From assembly GCA_013289685.1 (NCBI GenBank), contig JABCZL010000005.1, forward strand, positions 62,001 through 126,000: 64,000 nucleotides of DNA. The letters are read 5' to 3'. Every line of letters starts with the position of its first letter. Position 1 is the first letter of the stretch. Below, piece by piece: positions 45,903-55,214 of the stretch. The translations under genes and the position numbers were made by a program. The notes beneath the pieces were generated by a model. It ran no database searches. It was not told where the DNA came from and was given only the letters and a program-made list of their open reading frames with translations. This DNA is from Acidobacteriota bacterium (GTDB lineage Bacteria > Acidobacteriota > Terriglobia > Terriglobales > Acidobacteriaceae).

Positions 45903-46517
45903 ATGCCACGTACGCGGCTCGCACCTCCGGGGCATTCCCAGATCAAACTGGCCGATGCTCTGAAGACTCTCGGCAACATTCAGGCGAAGCACAAGCGGTG
46001 GATGGCTTTTGAGCCCTCTACTTCGGGCCACGGCAGTGTGTTGCATCCTCATCCCGTTTACAGCATTCGGCTCAATAGATTTCTGGAGGGACAGCCGTTG
46101 AGCGCCACGCTGAAGAAAGTCGGGTGGATCTACTTCCTGAGAGACTCTGGAACGACGCTCGCATGCGCCGAAGTGAGCGTCATTTCAGGGAAGCACAAGA
46201 ACGCACGGTTGAGTGAAGGACCATTTGTAAAGAAGGCATTCAACTTGATCGAGAGAGTGGAAGATGATTCGAGAATCAGACGACGCCCCCACGAACTGAG
46301 GTTCCTCCGTCTGGAATCGATACACCTTTTTGCTCTGTGGCTTAGAGTTAACCAACGAGTGGAGTATTTCGTTCCTGTGACATCGACTGGCGCGGTCTTG
46401 AGAGTGGGTGAGTGGATTTCGCGAAGGGATTTCACGAAGGCTTTACGGTCAGAAGGGCAGCGGATACTTGCCGCCCAAGAGCGAATGTCGCATCTGCTCA
46501 AAATACGTCAAGGTTGA
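45903..46517 (+). CDS. Unknown protein paired with the papain-like peptidase
   Basis: 204 residues, basic, no signal or membrane helix, no recognised domain. Start ATG 45903 is 6 nt after the peptidase stop. The middle (LKKVGWIYFLRDSGTTLACAEVSVISGKHKNARLSEGPFVKKAF) is beta-rich and the C-terminal part (DFTKALRSEGQRILAAQERMSHLLKIRQG) helical. The tight spacing indicates co-translation with the peptidase. Confidence 0.7.
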   Translation: MPRTRLAPPGHSQIKLADALKTLGNIQAKHKRWMAFEPSTSGHGSVLHPHPVYSIRLNRFLEGQPLSATLKKVGWIYFLRDSGTTLACAEVSVISGKHKNARLSEGPFVKKAFNLIERVEDDSRIRRRPHELRFLRLESIHLFALWLRVNQRVEYFVPVTSTGAVLRVGEWISRRDFTKALRSEGQRILAAQERMSHLLKIRQG

Positions 46518-46896
46518 ACCCGCGGATGCCCTAGAGGCGGCTCCTTGGTGTTGGGCCAGGTTCTCAACTCCTAAAAGGGGGCGAAGCTTCACGATTCTCA
46601 GATTTCAAAACGCTAGGTCGGGAATATCGACGTGCTAAGGCCCGAAAGCAGCGTTATTTCGCAAGTCGCATAAGCGTACCTGCAAGCGTCAAAATTGGAT
46701 ACGTGTACGGCGACTGGTATCTGAGATTGTTCGTCGACAGTCAGTCGCAATGAGTCGCAGGACGCACGACCGTGCCTGCAAGTCGAGACTTGCGCACAGA
46801 GGGACTTCCGACCACGGAAAAAATGGATTCGTAGAATGGCGACTCACGCTGAAAAACACTGATTCTCTCCTGTGGAACGGCCTCTACTAATTAGAG
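46518..46896. other. Intergenic stretch with a 13-bp tandem duplication
   Basis: No gene is supported. The sequence TTAGAGCTACGTG occurs twice in tandem at about 46891-46916, at the end of the broken DUF4231 gene. Confidence 0.5.
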
Positions 46897-47335
46897 CTAC
46901 GTGTTAGAGCTACGTGTCTTCGTCTGCTGCTCTTGCGACGAGATCCACTTTGCGGTTTCTCCAGAAATAATGGCATCTGCTCGCTCTACATAGAGTGCAT
47001 CAGCTTCCTTCATATCCTGCATACGGTCCCGCTTTGGCCGAATACAGGAAATCCTCCCGTCGGAGTGCTTCTCGTGTTGCACGGTAGAGTAGCCAGTTCT
47101 GCTGATACTGGCCGAGCTGAAGAACTGCTTCGATTACACCGATTAGCGCACCTAAAACTGCGACAACCCATTTCTGACGGTCTGTTGTAGTCGCCACAGA
47201 ACTGACAGGTATCGCGGCCGCCATGATGATCTCTATAACTTGGAGAGAAAGAAACTCTAAGTGATTCTTCCTAGCCTTCGCCCCGTACCAGGTACTCTGC
47301 TCACGGATCCTATCCAATATCGAGTTGTCAGGCAT
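46897..47335 (-). pseudogene. DUF4231/SLATT-family membrane protein, frameshifted
   Basis: From ATG 47335 the sequence reads a typical DUF4231 protein: MPDNSILDRIREQSTWYG, two membrane helices (VIEIIMAAAIPVSSVATTT; WVVAVLGALIGVIEAVLQL), then YQQNWLLYRATREALRREDFLYSAKAGPYAG, but it stops at 47000. The expected last helix (MKEADALYVERADAIISGETAKWISSQEQ) continues in another frame down to 46897. The break is at about 47013-47020; one base too many or two too few. SLATT-fold proteins are predicted pore-forming effectors in nucleotide-signalled conflict systems. A true mutation or a sequence error would both explain this. Confidence 0.75.
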
Positions 47336-47504
47336 CGCTGTCCCATTCCTAGCTCTGAGAACATGCTCTGGAAGGTGCGACAGAATCGGTCTAATTCATT
47401 GCTGGCAAAGAACTTCGCACTTTCGCGCTTGACGTTCACAACTGGTCTAAGCGGTCGTTATCACGGGGGGAGTTTTCCGAAAAACACGAGCTCCCAAGAG
47501 GCTA

Positions 47505-47533
47505 TTGACGTAAACAAGACTTGGCCGTAAAGT
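47505..47533 (+). promoter_or_regulatory. Sigma70-type promoter for the RiPP locus
   Basis: TTGACG (47505-47510) and TAAAGT (47528-47533) separated by 17 nt, a close match to consensus. The expected start, about 47540, leaves a 20-nt leader with a G-rich ribosome site (ATGGGGGCGG) before the precursor ATG at 47561. Confidence 0.65.
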
Positions 47534-47560
47534 GTTAGCGCAAGAAATGGGGGCGGTTTG

Positions 47561-47851
<291 letters not shown>

Positions 47852-47857
47852 TCAACG

Positions 47858-49177
47858 TTGGATCCCGTCCTGGCTCTGCTGATGTCTTTCTCTAATTTAT
47901 TACCTTTGCACGGTCCCGCTCAACTTCCTGAAGCGAATTTACAGTTTGCGCGTTCGCTCGAGATTCTTGTGCTGCAACCCACACCTTTCTGCAATCTCGA
48001 TTGCGACTATTGCTATCTATCACAACGCGATGTTATTGGCCGGATGAGCATCGAGACGATTCGTGATGCCGTAAGACTAGTAATCGACGGTGGGCTCGTC
48101 GAAGACCATCTTTCGGTGGTGTGGCACGCGGGGGAGCCATTGGTGCTATCCACTGACTACTACTCTGAAGCTTTTGCAGCTATAGAGAACGTGGTGCAAC
48201 AAAAGTTTAGAGTTTCTCATTCCTTCCAGACCAATGGAACTCGTATTGATGATAACTGGTGCGAGTTCTTAAAACGGCACGACACGAGAATCGGTCTGAG
48301 CATTGATGGACCGGCGTTTTTGCACGACCTTCATCGCAAGACCCGTCAGGGAAAGCCCACCCACGCGCTCACAATGCTAGGGGTGCAGAAGCTCCGGGAA
48401 TACAAAATTCCCTTCCATGTCATAGCGGTTGTTTCACTGGATTCTCTAGATCACGCCGGCGCGATCTTCCGGTTCTTTGAAGAGCTCGACGTCGAAGAGA
48501 TCGGATTCAATGTGGAAGAGCTCGAAGGAGATCATGAAAACTCGAGCCTGACGGCAGAAGGTGTTGAAGCCCGATTGGATAACTTTTGGCAGCGGCTTTA
48601 CGAGCTCTATGAGTCTTCGGGACGAAGAGTTCGAATTCGGGAATTCCAGAGAGCAACCAGCGCGATTCTGGCGGCCTCCGAAGGTCTATCGTGGCGAGAT
48701 GTAGCCGCACAAAACGACCAGGTCTTACCTTTTCGAATTTTATCTGTGGACTGGCAAGGCCGGATCTCCACGTTTTCGCCGGAACTCCTGGGAGTCTGTG
48801 ACCGAAACTACGATGATTTCAGTTTTGGGCGGGTGGGACGCGACAGCCTCGTATCAATTCAAACATCCCCAACTCTCCAGCGAGTAGCGCGCGAGGTTAG
48901 CATCGGGGTTCATGAGTGCTCCCGATCTTGCGAGTATTTTTCGGTCTGTGGCGGAGGATCTCCGTCTAACAAGTACTTCGAGAACGGCAGCTTCATGTCG
49001 ACGACAACCATGTATTGTCGAAGCTCGATTCAGCTCCCCATCAAAACTGTGCTGAGCGGGTTGGAGCGCCAGCTTCAGTTAGACCGGCCCTACACTTCGG
49101 GGATCTTTGGTCGTTTTTCCGTGTTTCGCCGCACACCTCCTGGTAGGTCACACCGGATACTTCCAGATCAGTCGTGA
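47858..49177 (+). CDS. Cyclophane-forming radical SAM/SPASM peptide maturase, GrrM/OscB-like
   Basis: 439 residues from a TTG at 47858; ATG 47882 is the alternative. The radical SAM [4Fe-4S] motif is CNLDCDYCY (Cys45, 49, 52). Family-specific stretches follow: VVWHAGEPLVLS, SHSFQTNGT, IGLSIDGPAFLHDLHRKTR, FHVIAVVSLDSLDHAGAIF, GFNVEELEG, VDWQGRISTFSPELLG, and the SPASM part CSRSCEYFSVCGGGSPSNKYFENGSF. The last element is strongly like GrrM/OscB enzymes, which form C-C bonds between an aromatic ring and a beta-carbon in the substrate. It would act on the Trp-X-Asn precursor just upstream. Its 3' end overlaps the convergent nSTAND gene by 137 nt. Confidence 0.92.
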   Translation: MDPVLALLMSFSNLLPLHGPAQLPEANLQFARSLEILVLQPTPFCNLDCDYCYLSQRDVIGRMSIETIRDAVRLVIDGGLVEDHLSVVWHAGEPLVLSTDYYSEAFAAIENVVQQKFRVSHSFQTNGTRIDDNWCEFLKRHDTRIGLSIDGPAFLHDLHRKTRQGKPTHALTMLGVQKLREYKIPFHVIAVVSLDSLDHAGAIFRFFEELDVEEIGFNVEELEGDHENSSLTAEGVEARLDNFWQRLYELYESSGRRVRIREFQRATSAILAASEGLSWRDVAAQNDQVLPFRILSVDWQGRISTFSPELLGVCDRNYDDFSFGRVGRDSLVSIQTSPTLQRVAREVSIGVHECSRSCEYFSVCGGGSPSNKYFENGSFMSTTTMYCRSSIQLPIKTVLSGLERQLQLDRPYTSGIFGRFSVFRRTPPGRSHRILPDQS

Positions 49178-52100
49178 GACATGAGCACAGGTCCGCCAGA
49201 CGATTACTTATGTTTAGATTGTGTCGTGTTAGCGCAAGCACACGACCAGCATCGGTCTCATCCATGTCGTCCTTTGCGAGCAATTGATCCCGATCTGCCC
49301 AAATCATTAGGGTAGGGCTACCACTTTGATGTGAAGCGTTCCCGGAAGAGATGAGCTGGACCGCGACGATCCTTTGGTTTCCAGAGAGAGTTTCATCAGC
49401 TGTAGCGTTCGACAACGCGCCACCGAAGACTCTCACCGCCAGTGCTTCAATCTTTTCTACAATCTTCCTTGAGGACAAATCAAGAATGTGAGTCCGACCC
49501 TTTAAAGTACTGGCAGCTGCCCACGTTCCTCCCGCCGAAAATGTTACTGCCGATATGCTATCGTCGATGTCAGAAATATGCACTATGTCGCCGCCGTCGT
49601 TGATTCTCAATACGTGGGCGGCCCTTCCAGCTCCCACAATAAGTGTGGACGAATCGCTAGGGTTAAATTGGATTGCTCCGATCGAGCCATCGAAGGGTGC
49701 CGTCGGACTCCACCGCAGATCCTGCATTTTGTTCTCGTCCAGCTTCATTACCTTGAGCACCCCATCGGCAGTGCCCGCGGCGATCATCCGCGAATCGCTA
49801 CTAAACGCGAGCGCCGTAAGCGGATTGATTGTAGTGTTCTCCGGCGAATTGTCGGAGGAGTTCCCGCCTTTGTCCACTCGTATCACTTTGGCAGACTGGA
49901 CCAGTGCCGCTCCGGGATCGAAGTTGTAAGTTAGTATGCGACCGCAATCGTCACCCACTGCAAGCATTGAGCCGCTGGGAGTCAATGCGAGCGAAACAGG
50001 TGCCCTTTGACATTCCTTCGCGTTAGGATCCCTCTTACGGAAATCCCCATGTAATTCAGCAAATCGGCCTGTCGCCACGTCCAAGAGCCGAATTGTGGCA
50101 TCGCATTCGGTTGCAACAATAGTCGCATCGGCAGCTGTTGCTACTTGACAGGGGACTCCTTGGCGGTCGATCGGCCACGGGTCGCCCGTTTGACCTGGGA
50201 TCGATCTAAACCGCTGGGACGTGTCATCGAACCGGAGAATGCTCGTGATAGGTGCCACGTCGGGTTGGTTCTTCGTAGTTGTTTGAATCGCTAGACAAGA
50301 GACAGCGACCAGCTTACCTCTATCACCAAGGGCCGCTTCCTGAGGGTTAGGACAGTCGAATGCCTCGACATCAGGCGACTCAGCAGTATTCGTAGTAAAC
50401 TTTACCAATTGCCCGTTTGCGGCACTCGAGAACGCGAGATTGTCCTTGGGATTAGGAGAAAACGCAATCCACGTTGCTCGATCCGAGAGCACAACTCGCG
50501 CAGTTTCAAAACCAGTCGCTGCAATCTTTACACGCGCCGTGCTCTCGCCCACGGCCAAGCCAAGAAAGTCGTCCGTCGGGCTGAAAGTCAGATGGGAAAC
50601 CTTTCGCCCAAAGTAATCACTCCAGCGAAGTCTTCCATCCACGTTCCCTACACCTGCCGAATATGACACGACCCGAACTACATTGTCGTGGCCATCCTCG
50701 GAGTAGGCTAATAAACTGGTCTCCGGCTTATTACTGAACGCAAGCGCAGAAATTGGGTAGGAAGTCTTTAAAGGCGAGTGACGCCCTACATTAAGGATCA
50801 CCTGTGACTGGTTCTGGAGATCAATAATGGTTATCTTTCCATCTGCCATGCCGACCCCGAGGAGACGGCCATCAGGCGAAAAGTCGAGAGGTGCATCGAT
50901 AGATATACCGTGGATGTTTCGAGTCTCTACACGGCCTGTAAGGTCAACGAGCCGGAGCATTGCAGTGGCTCGTTCGCCAGTTGCTTCTTTCTCCACAAAG
51001 GCAAGGTATCGACCATCCTTACTGATAGCTTCGTTGAGTAGTGCTATGTTGTCACGCTCGAACACAGGTTTGTTGTGTCCACGGATGTCCACGACCCGAA
51101 TAGAGCCGATTATTGTTTCTGAGCTGTGCGCCTTCGGCGACCGGTATTCGACAGTCGCAATCCGCGATGATTCAGAAGAGAACCCTGCCCTTGAAGGTTC
51201 TACAATCAAGGCAAGATTATTTGTGCAGGGGACTGTCCACGACTCCGTAGAGTTAGGACCTGACGGACCGAAAATCGTCACCGTGCGATCGTTGCAAGGC
51301 GTCGCAACGAACCGTCCAGAAGAGCTGACGGCAGTGTATCGGCCTCGTTGCAAGAAATTCTGGTCTTCAGAATCGGTATCGGATCGGATCGCCAAAGGCC
51401 GTAGACCTTCCGCCAAGTCTGGAGGAACCGAAAGTGCGACAACCCGAAACATATCCCTACCCTTACCTTCTGAGTCAGGCACTAGAAACAGACGGTCAAT
51501 TAGCTGTTTGTCTTTTGTAGGCAGCGGAATTCCAGGAGTGATTCGGTCGAAAGTTTCCCAGGCGGCCAGATCCGTGTTGGATGGCCTAGCTTGGATCTTG
51601 AACGATTCGATCTTCAAGAGAGCAGCGCGCTCTTGCGTCTTTGCGCCAAGCTGAGCGCGCTCATACTCAGATTGACTCGCGTAATCTTCAGCTCTTTTAG
51701 TTCTGGCGAAAACGAAAATAACAGCGAAGGCACTTAGCAAGGCAGCTAGTGCCGCGAATATTGCAACCTTCTCCAAACGCAACCACCAAAGATGCGATTT
51801 GCTTCCTTGGAGAAAGTCTTCCGCATCTTTCCAGTCTGAATTACTCTGTGCGCTCTCAGTAACCAAATTGTATCTTTTGCTCCAGGCCTCGCTCCAGCCT
51901 TTAGTCGCATTGGATCTAAATTCCTCGAAATATTCGAGCTCGCCGGCCTGGAGCCAGCCACGGATACCCGCACGATGATCTCTGGCGTTTTGAACGAGTC
52001 GTTGATATTGTCCCGCCGACGTGGCCTCCTGTCGTACCCACTTGGCAAGCCTTTGCCATCCGTATATTAGGCTTTCGTGGGTAATGTCTATAATGGCCGT

Positions 52101-53375
52101 GTTCGGCAACTTATGAACTTCCCTAGCATCGGAACCGGTAGGATCACTTACAGTGTCTTCGACGTTTGGTGAAGTCAGGAAGGCTACATGATCGTCCAGG
52201 AAGTGCTTAATGATAGCCTGTATTTCCAATTCCTCTGTGGCGGTTTTACAGCCCACAAGAGAATAAATGTCCCAGAGAGCTGCCGAGCAACGGACGAGAC
52301 GATTGGACACGTCCTGCGCCGTGATTCGCTTAAAGATGAGTTCGGCAATGTCCTGCTGTCTGCCCTTCGAAAGACCCTCGAACAAGCGCTCAGCGTGTTT
52401 GTCTAGAGCATGGTCAAATCCTCCTGCGCGTTGGTAGTCCTTGAGCGACAGTTCAGCTAGAGATTCCGCCGAAAGTTGTGCGATTGCTGACGGCGGAGCC
52501 GACTTCTGATCTCCATTATCCCCAGCCGTTCGGTACATCCACTCTTCCCAAGTTTGCGCGAGGGCGTGCTGAAGCCTTGGTAGATTACGGGGCTCGTCAT
52601 TGAAATCGTTGAGAAGGCGATTGACCAACTGTCGCTCGACGTCGCCTGCCGGGCTTCCCAATTTAGCTGGACGGACAATTGCGTCGACCAGTTCACTGAC
52701 AGTCATGCGTGGTATTAGATATTGAGTCCCATTCAGGAGCTCTGGGAAATCTCGAAAACGGGCGCAGTCACCCAGATAATCCGAGCGCATCGTAATAACC
52801 ACATATATGGGAACCTCAGATTGCTGCGAAGCCTTCATCAGGCGATCAACGAAGGCACGGGCCGGCTCGAATTGATCACCATCTTCACCTACAGACTCAT
52901 CGCGTGAGCCCACCAAGGTAAACACTTCTTCAAATTGATCGACTACCACCAGAAGATTTTCATCATATTCGGCCCGTTGTCCCGTTCCCAAGAACTCTTT
53001 GCCGATCTCGATGAGACTTCGACTGTTGAGGTCAAACTGTTCCTTCAGGCTTTGCACTTTGTTGCTGTCCAGCGATCGTGGGATTACACTCCGGACCAGG
53101 CTCCCCCAGAGTGATTCCATCGGATGAGGTCCGGGGCGGAGTACAATTGTCCGCCATCGGTAGCCTGCGTCACTTATGAAGCCCTTGCGTAATGAGGGCA
53201 GTAGCCCTGCTCTAACGAGGGATGATTTGCCACTCCCAGAAACACCAATCACGGCGAGGAAGTGATGTTGGTATAGCCGGTCCAACAATTCCATGACATG
53301 GCGCTCGCGCCCAAAAAAGAAACTGCTGTCTTTTGTGTCGAATGGCTTGAGGCCTGGATATGGATTCCGCCGCAT
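49041..53375 (-). CDS. nSTAND-type NTPase with membrane helix and WD40-like propeller
   Basis: 1444 residues. N-terminus NPYPGLKPFDTKDSSFFFGRE is the nSTAND1 lead-in; Walker A is GVSGSGKSSLV (44-54) and Walker B LLVVVDQFEEVFTL (Asp146). A winged-helix-like part follows to about 450, a membrane helix at about 536-558 (VAIFAALAALLSAFAVIFVF), and then 14 or more beta-propeller repeats (from about 650 to 1350). STAND NTPases of this plan act as sensors: the propeller binds a signal, the NTPase oligomerises, and an effector is fired. The effector is probably the TIR protein encoded 4 nt upstream. Together they fit a TIR/NLR-like antiviral or conflict module; the trigger is unknown. Confidence 0.88.
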   Translation of the reverse strand: MRRNPYPGLKPFDTKDSSFFFGRERHVMELLDRLYQHHFLAVIGVSGSGKSSLVRAGLLPSLRKGFISDAGYRWRTIVLRPGPHPMESLWGSLVRSVIPRSLDSNKVQSLKEQFDLNSRSLIEIGKEFLGTGQRAEYDENLLVVVDQFEEVFTLVGSRDESVGEDGDQFEPARAFVDRLMKASQQSEVPIYVVITMRSDYLGDCARFRDFPELLNGTQYLIPRMTVSELVDAIVRPAKLGSPAGDVERQLVNRLLNDFNDEPRNLPRLQHALAQTWEEWMYRTAGDNGDQKSAPPSAIAQLSAESLAELSLKDYQRAGGFDHALDKHAERLFEGLSKGRQQDIAELIFKRITAQDVSNRLVRCSAALWDIYSLVGCKTATEELEIQAIIKHFLDDHVAFLTSPNVEDTVSDPTGSDAREVHKLPNTAIIDITHESLIYGWQRLAKWVRQEATSAGQYQRLVQNARDHRAGIRGWLQAGELEYFEEFRSNATKGWSEAWSKRYNLVTESAQSNSDWKDAEDFLQGSKSHLWWLRLEKVAIFAALAALLSAFAVIFVFARTKRAEDYASQSEYERAQLGAKTQERAALLKIESFKIQARPSNTDLAAWETFDRITPGIPLPTKDKQLIDRLFLVPDSEGKGRDMFRVVALSVPPDLAEGLRPLAIRSDTDSEDQNFLQRGRYTAVSSSGRFVATPCNDRTVTIFGPSGPNSTESWTVPCTNNLALIVEPSRAGFSSESSRIATVEYRSPKAHSSETIIGSIRVVDIRGHNKPVFERDNIALLNEAISKDGRYLAFVEKEATGERATAMLRLVDLTGRVETRNIHGISIDAPLDFSPDGRLLGVGMADGKITIIDLQNQSQVILNVGRHSPLKTSYPISALAFSNKPETSLLAYSEDGHDNVVRVVSYSAGVGNVDGRLRWSDYFGRKVSHLTFSPTDDFLGLAVGESTARVKIAATGFETARVVLSDRATWIAFSPNPKDNLAFSSAANGQLVKFTTNTAESPDVEAFDCPNPQEAALGDRGKLVAVSCLAIQTTTKNQPDVAPITSILRFDDTSQRFRSIPGQTGDPWPIDRQGVPCQVATAADATIVATECDATIRLLDVATGRFAELHGDFRKRDPNAKECQRAPVSLALTPSGSMLAVGDDCGRILTYNFDPGAALVQSAKVIRVDKGGNSSDNSPENTTINPLTALAFSSDSRMIAAGTADGVLKVMKLDENKMQDLRWSPTAPFDGSIGAIQFNPSDSSTLIVGAGRAAHVLRINDGGDIVHISDIDDSISAVTFSAGGTWAAASTLKGRTHILDLSSRKIVEKIEALAVRVFGGALSNATADETLSGNQRIVAVQLISSGNASHQSGSPTLMIWADRDQLLAKDDMDETDAGRVLALTRHNLNISNRLADLCSCLTTDLEVSGVTYQEVCGETRKNDQRSPKCRAGLTEAGAPTRSAQF

Positions 53376-53379
53376 TGAT

Positions 53380-54855
53380 CTAGCTCGGATCGTCAGTGAG
53401 ACTAGCCAGAAAGCGGCGGAGCTTGTCGGGATCGAACAGTCTCCCCAGTGTAGGTGAAGAGCTCACTGTGTTTGAACCTGGGTTAACGTAGTTTGGATTG
53501 TGCTTACCTATCACGTCTTCGACAGCACCTAAGTTCTTGAGGACGTCTGTTCGGTCCTTGTTGTTGGGTTCTGATGTGAATATAGCTGCTGATTTGTACT
53601 TAGCCCGACCGTCAGTCTTCCGGTCAACGACTTCTCTCCAAGTGTTCCGCAGCCAGTCCTTATCTCCTTGAACCCAGTCAACCAGAATTGCATCGCACGA
53701 GCTTAAGAGCTCTTCGTGTTGCCTGATACGTTCAGATGGAAGGCTATCGGAAGGCGATAGTGGCTGAAGGGGCTTGAGGCGAATCGGCGTTGACTGCGCC
53801 AGATTCTCGTTGGTGATCTGTTCGACTAGCTGGGATGCCTTCTCAAGTTTTGGGCCTTTGCTATCGGAGATGACGTAAAACCGGATCCTGTTCATCGATC
53901 GCGACTCGTCAGTCTTCTCGGGGAACCCCGACCCTTCAGGATTGCTTTTTAGGCGATCATAGAATCGCGACGCAAGGTTGCCAACGTAAAGCTCCAGGCC
54001 ATCGTTTTGAAGCTTGTTAATGAACAGTCCTTGCTTGGAGCTCCGCTCTTCGTACTCTTTGGTGCCAATCCAAAACACCGATCGTTTCTTGCTTTCCTGT
54101 GCAAAGGCCAGCAATTCCTCGAATTCGACTTGGTATTCACTACCCAGGATAAATATGCAGAACTTTGATTCCTCAATCCACGCGCGTAAACGGCCACGTG
54201 CGGCGTCAAAATCAGGGATAAAGACGCCGGGCAAGAGCCGGTGTCCATCGCCGAAAAGGTCCGCCTCGAGTTTCTTAACTTCGTCAGTTAAACTGAGATT
54301 AGAGAATTTGGCGACAAAGACAGGATCGAACTGAGTTCTGAGATCTTGCAAACGGCCTGCGACACGTCCCGCTAAGTATTCGATTTGGTCTGTGTATTGA
54401 CTAGCTCCAGGCCTGAGAACGCGATCTACGTTGCCGGTACGAACATAGAAACTGACATCTGTTACGCCCTTTACCCAAAACCGATAATTTGCGTCGAGGT
54501 CAGGTAGAAGGACGACCTTAAACACGAGCGATGCGTGCTGATTGCTCGATGTGGGACGCGGCGATCGCCTGAACCAACTGAGCTCCTCATTACAAAACTC
54601 ACTCAACAGGAGCGATGGCGACATCACTGGAACGAAAAGCGCGGAGCTCTTGACATCGTCGTGCAGTTTCCCTCGGTATTTCTCGTCCGGGGCAAGTTCG
54701 TCATCCATGCATACATCTACAGTGCCCAGGCGCGCCCTCAGGCTAGTTTCTAAATCTTTCTTAAAAGTTGAAACCCAGCCGGAACCACGAGGGCTGTCAT
54801 CATTGTGAGCGTGACAAATGAAAACGTCGTGGTGAACTGTAGGAACGTACGTCAC
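53380..54855 (-). CDS. TIR-domain effector protein
   Basis: 491 residues from a GTG at 54855, after GGAGCGCCT. The TIR domain (about residues 8-150) begins HHDVFICHAHNDD; the catalytic Glu of TIR NADases is expected at Glu90 in SPSLLLSEFCNEELSW. Residues about 180-320 are a second alpha/beta region (FGDGHRLLPGVFIPDFDAARGRLRAWIEESKFCIFILGSE), also TIR-like or Rossmann-like. The C-terminal part (about 320-490) has a further Rossmann-like segment (NRIRFYVISDSKGPK ... CDAILVDWVQGDKDWL). It is 4 nt upstream of the nSTAND gene and surely co-translated. NAD+ hydrolysis is inferred from fold and Glu. Confidence 0.85.
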   Translation of the reverse strand: MTYVPTVHHDVFICHAHNDDSPRGSGWVSTFKKDLETSLRARLGTVDVCMDDELAPDEKYRGKLHDDVKSSALFVPVMSPSLLLSEFCNEELSWFRRSPRPTSSNQHASLVFKVVLLPDLDANYRFWVKGVTDVSFYVRTGNVDRVLRPGASQYTDQIEYLAGRVAGRLQDLRTQFDPVFVAKFSNLSLTDEVKKLEADLFGDGHRLLPGVFIPDFDAARGRLRAWIEESKFCIFILGSEYQVEFEELLAFAQESKKRSVFWIGTKEYEERSSKQGLFINKLQNDGLELYVGNLASRFYDRLKSNPEGSGFPEKTDESRSMNRIRFYVISDSKGPKLEKASQLVEQITNENLAQSTPIRLKPLQPLSPSDSLPSERIRQHEELLSSCDAILVDWVQGDKDWLRNTWREVVDRKTDGRAKYKSAAIFTSEPNNKDRTDVLKNLGAVEDVIGKHNPNYVNPGSNTVSSSPTLGRLFDPDKLRRFLASLTDDPS

Positions 54856-55214
54856 AGGCGCTCCAGGATTGCTGGCCTTCTAGCTTTGACGCAAGGTACC
54901 CAATTTCGAAGCCGGTCTGACGTCCATACCCGCGTCGCCCGATGCTCTCAGTCAGGGGTGAATCTTACTGTGCGGCTATCCTCATGTCAATGGCACCACA
55001 CTGAGACCCGAATTGGATACTTAAAGAGCGTCTTCCGCGGCGCGACATCGTCCGTCCAACAGATGTGATCGACGAAAACGAAAGCCCACTCCGATTGCAT
55101 TGCTTCAATCACAGAAGCGAACCACAATAAACGCCGGGTGGGTTTCTTGCGGCGAGTGACGTGACGCGTCGCACGGCTGTCCGGCACTTCACCACAACGA
55201 TTCAGTCGGTTCTC
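54856..55214. other. Gene-poor stretch upstream of the TIR gene
   Basis: About 360 nt with no supported gene; it must contain the promoter of the TIR-nSTAND pair. Nothing recognisable was seen. Confidence 0.5.
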
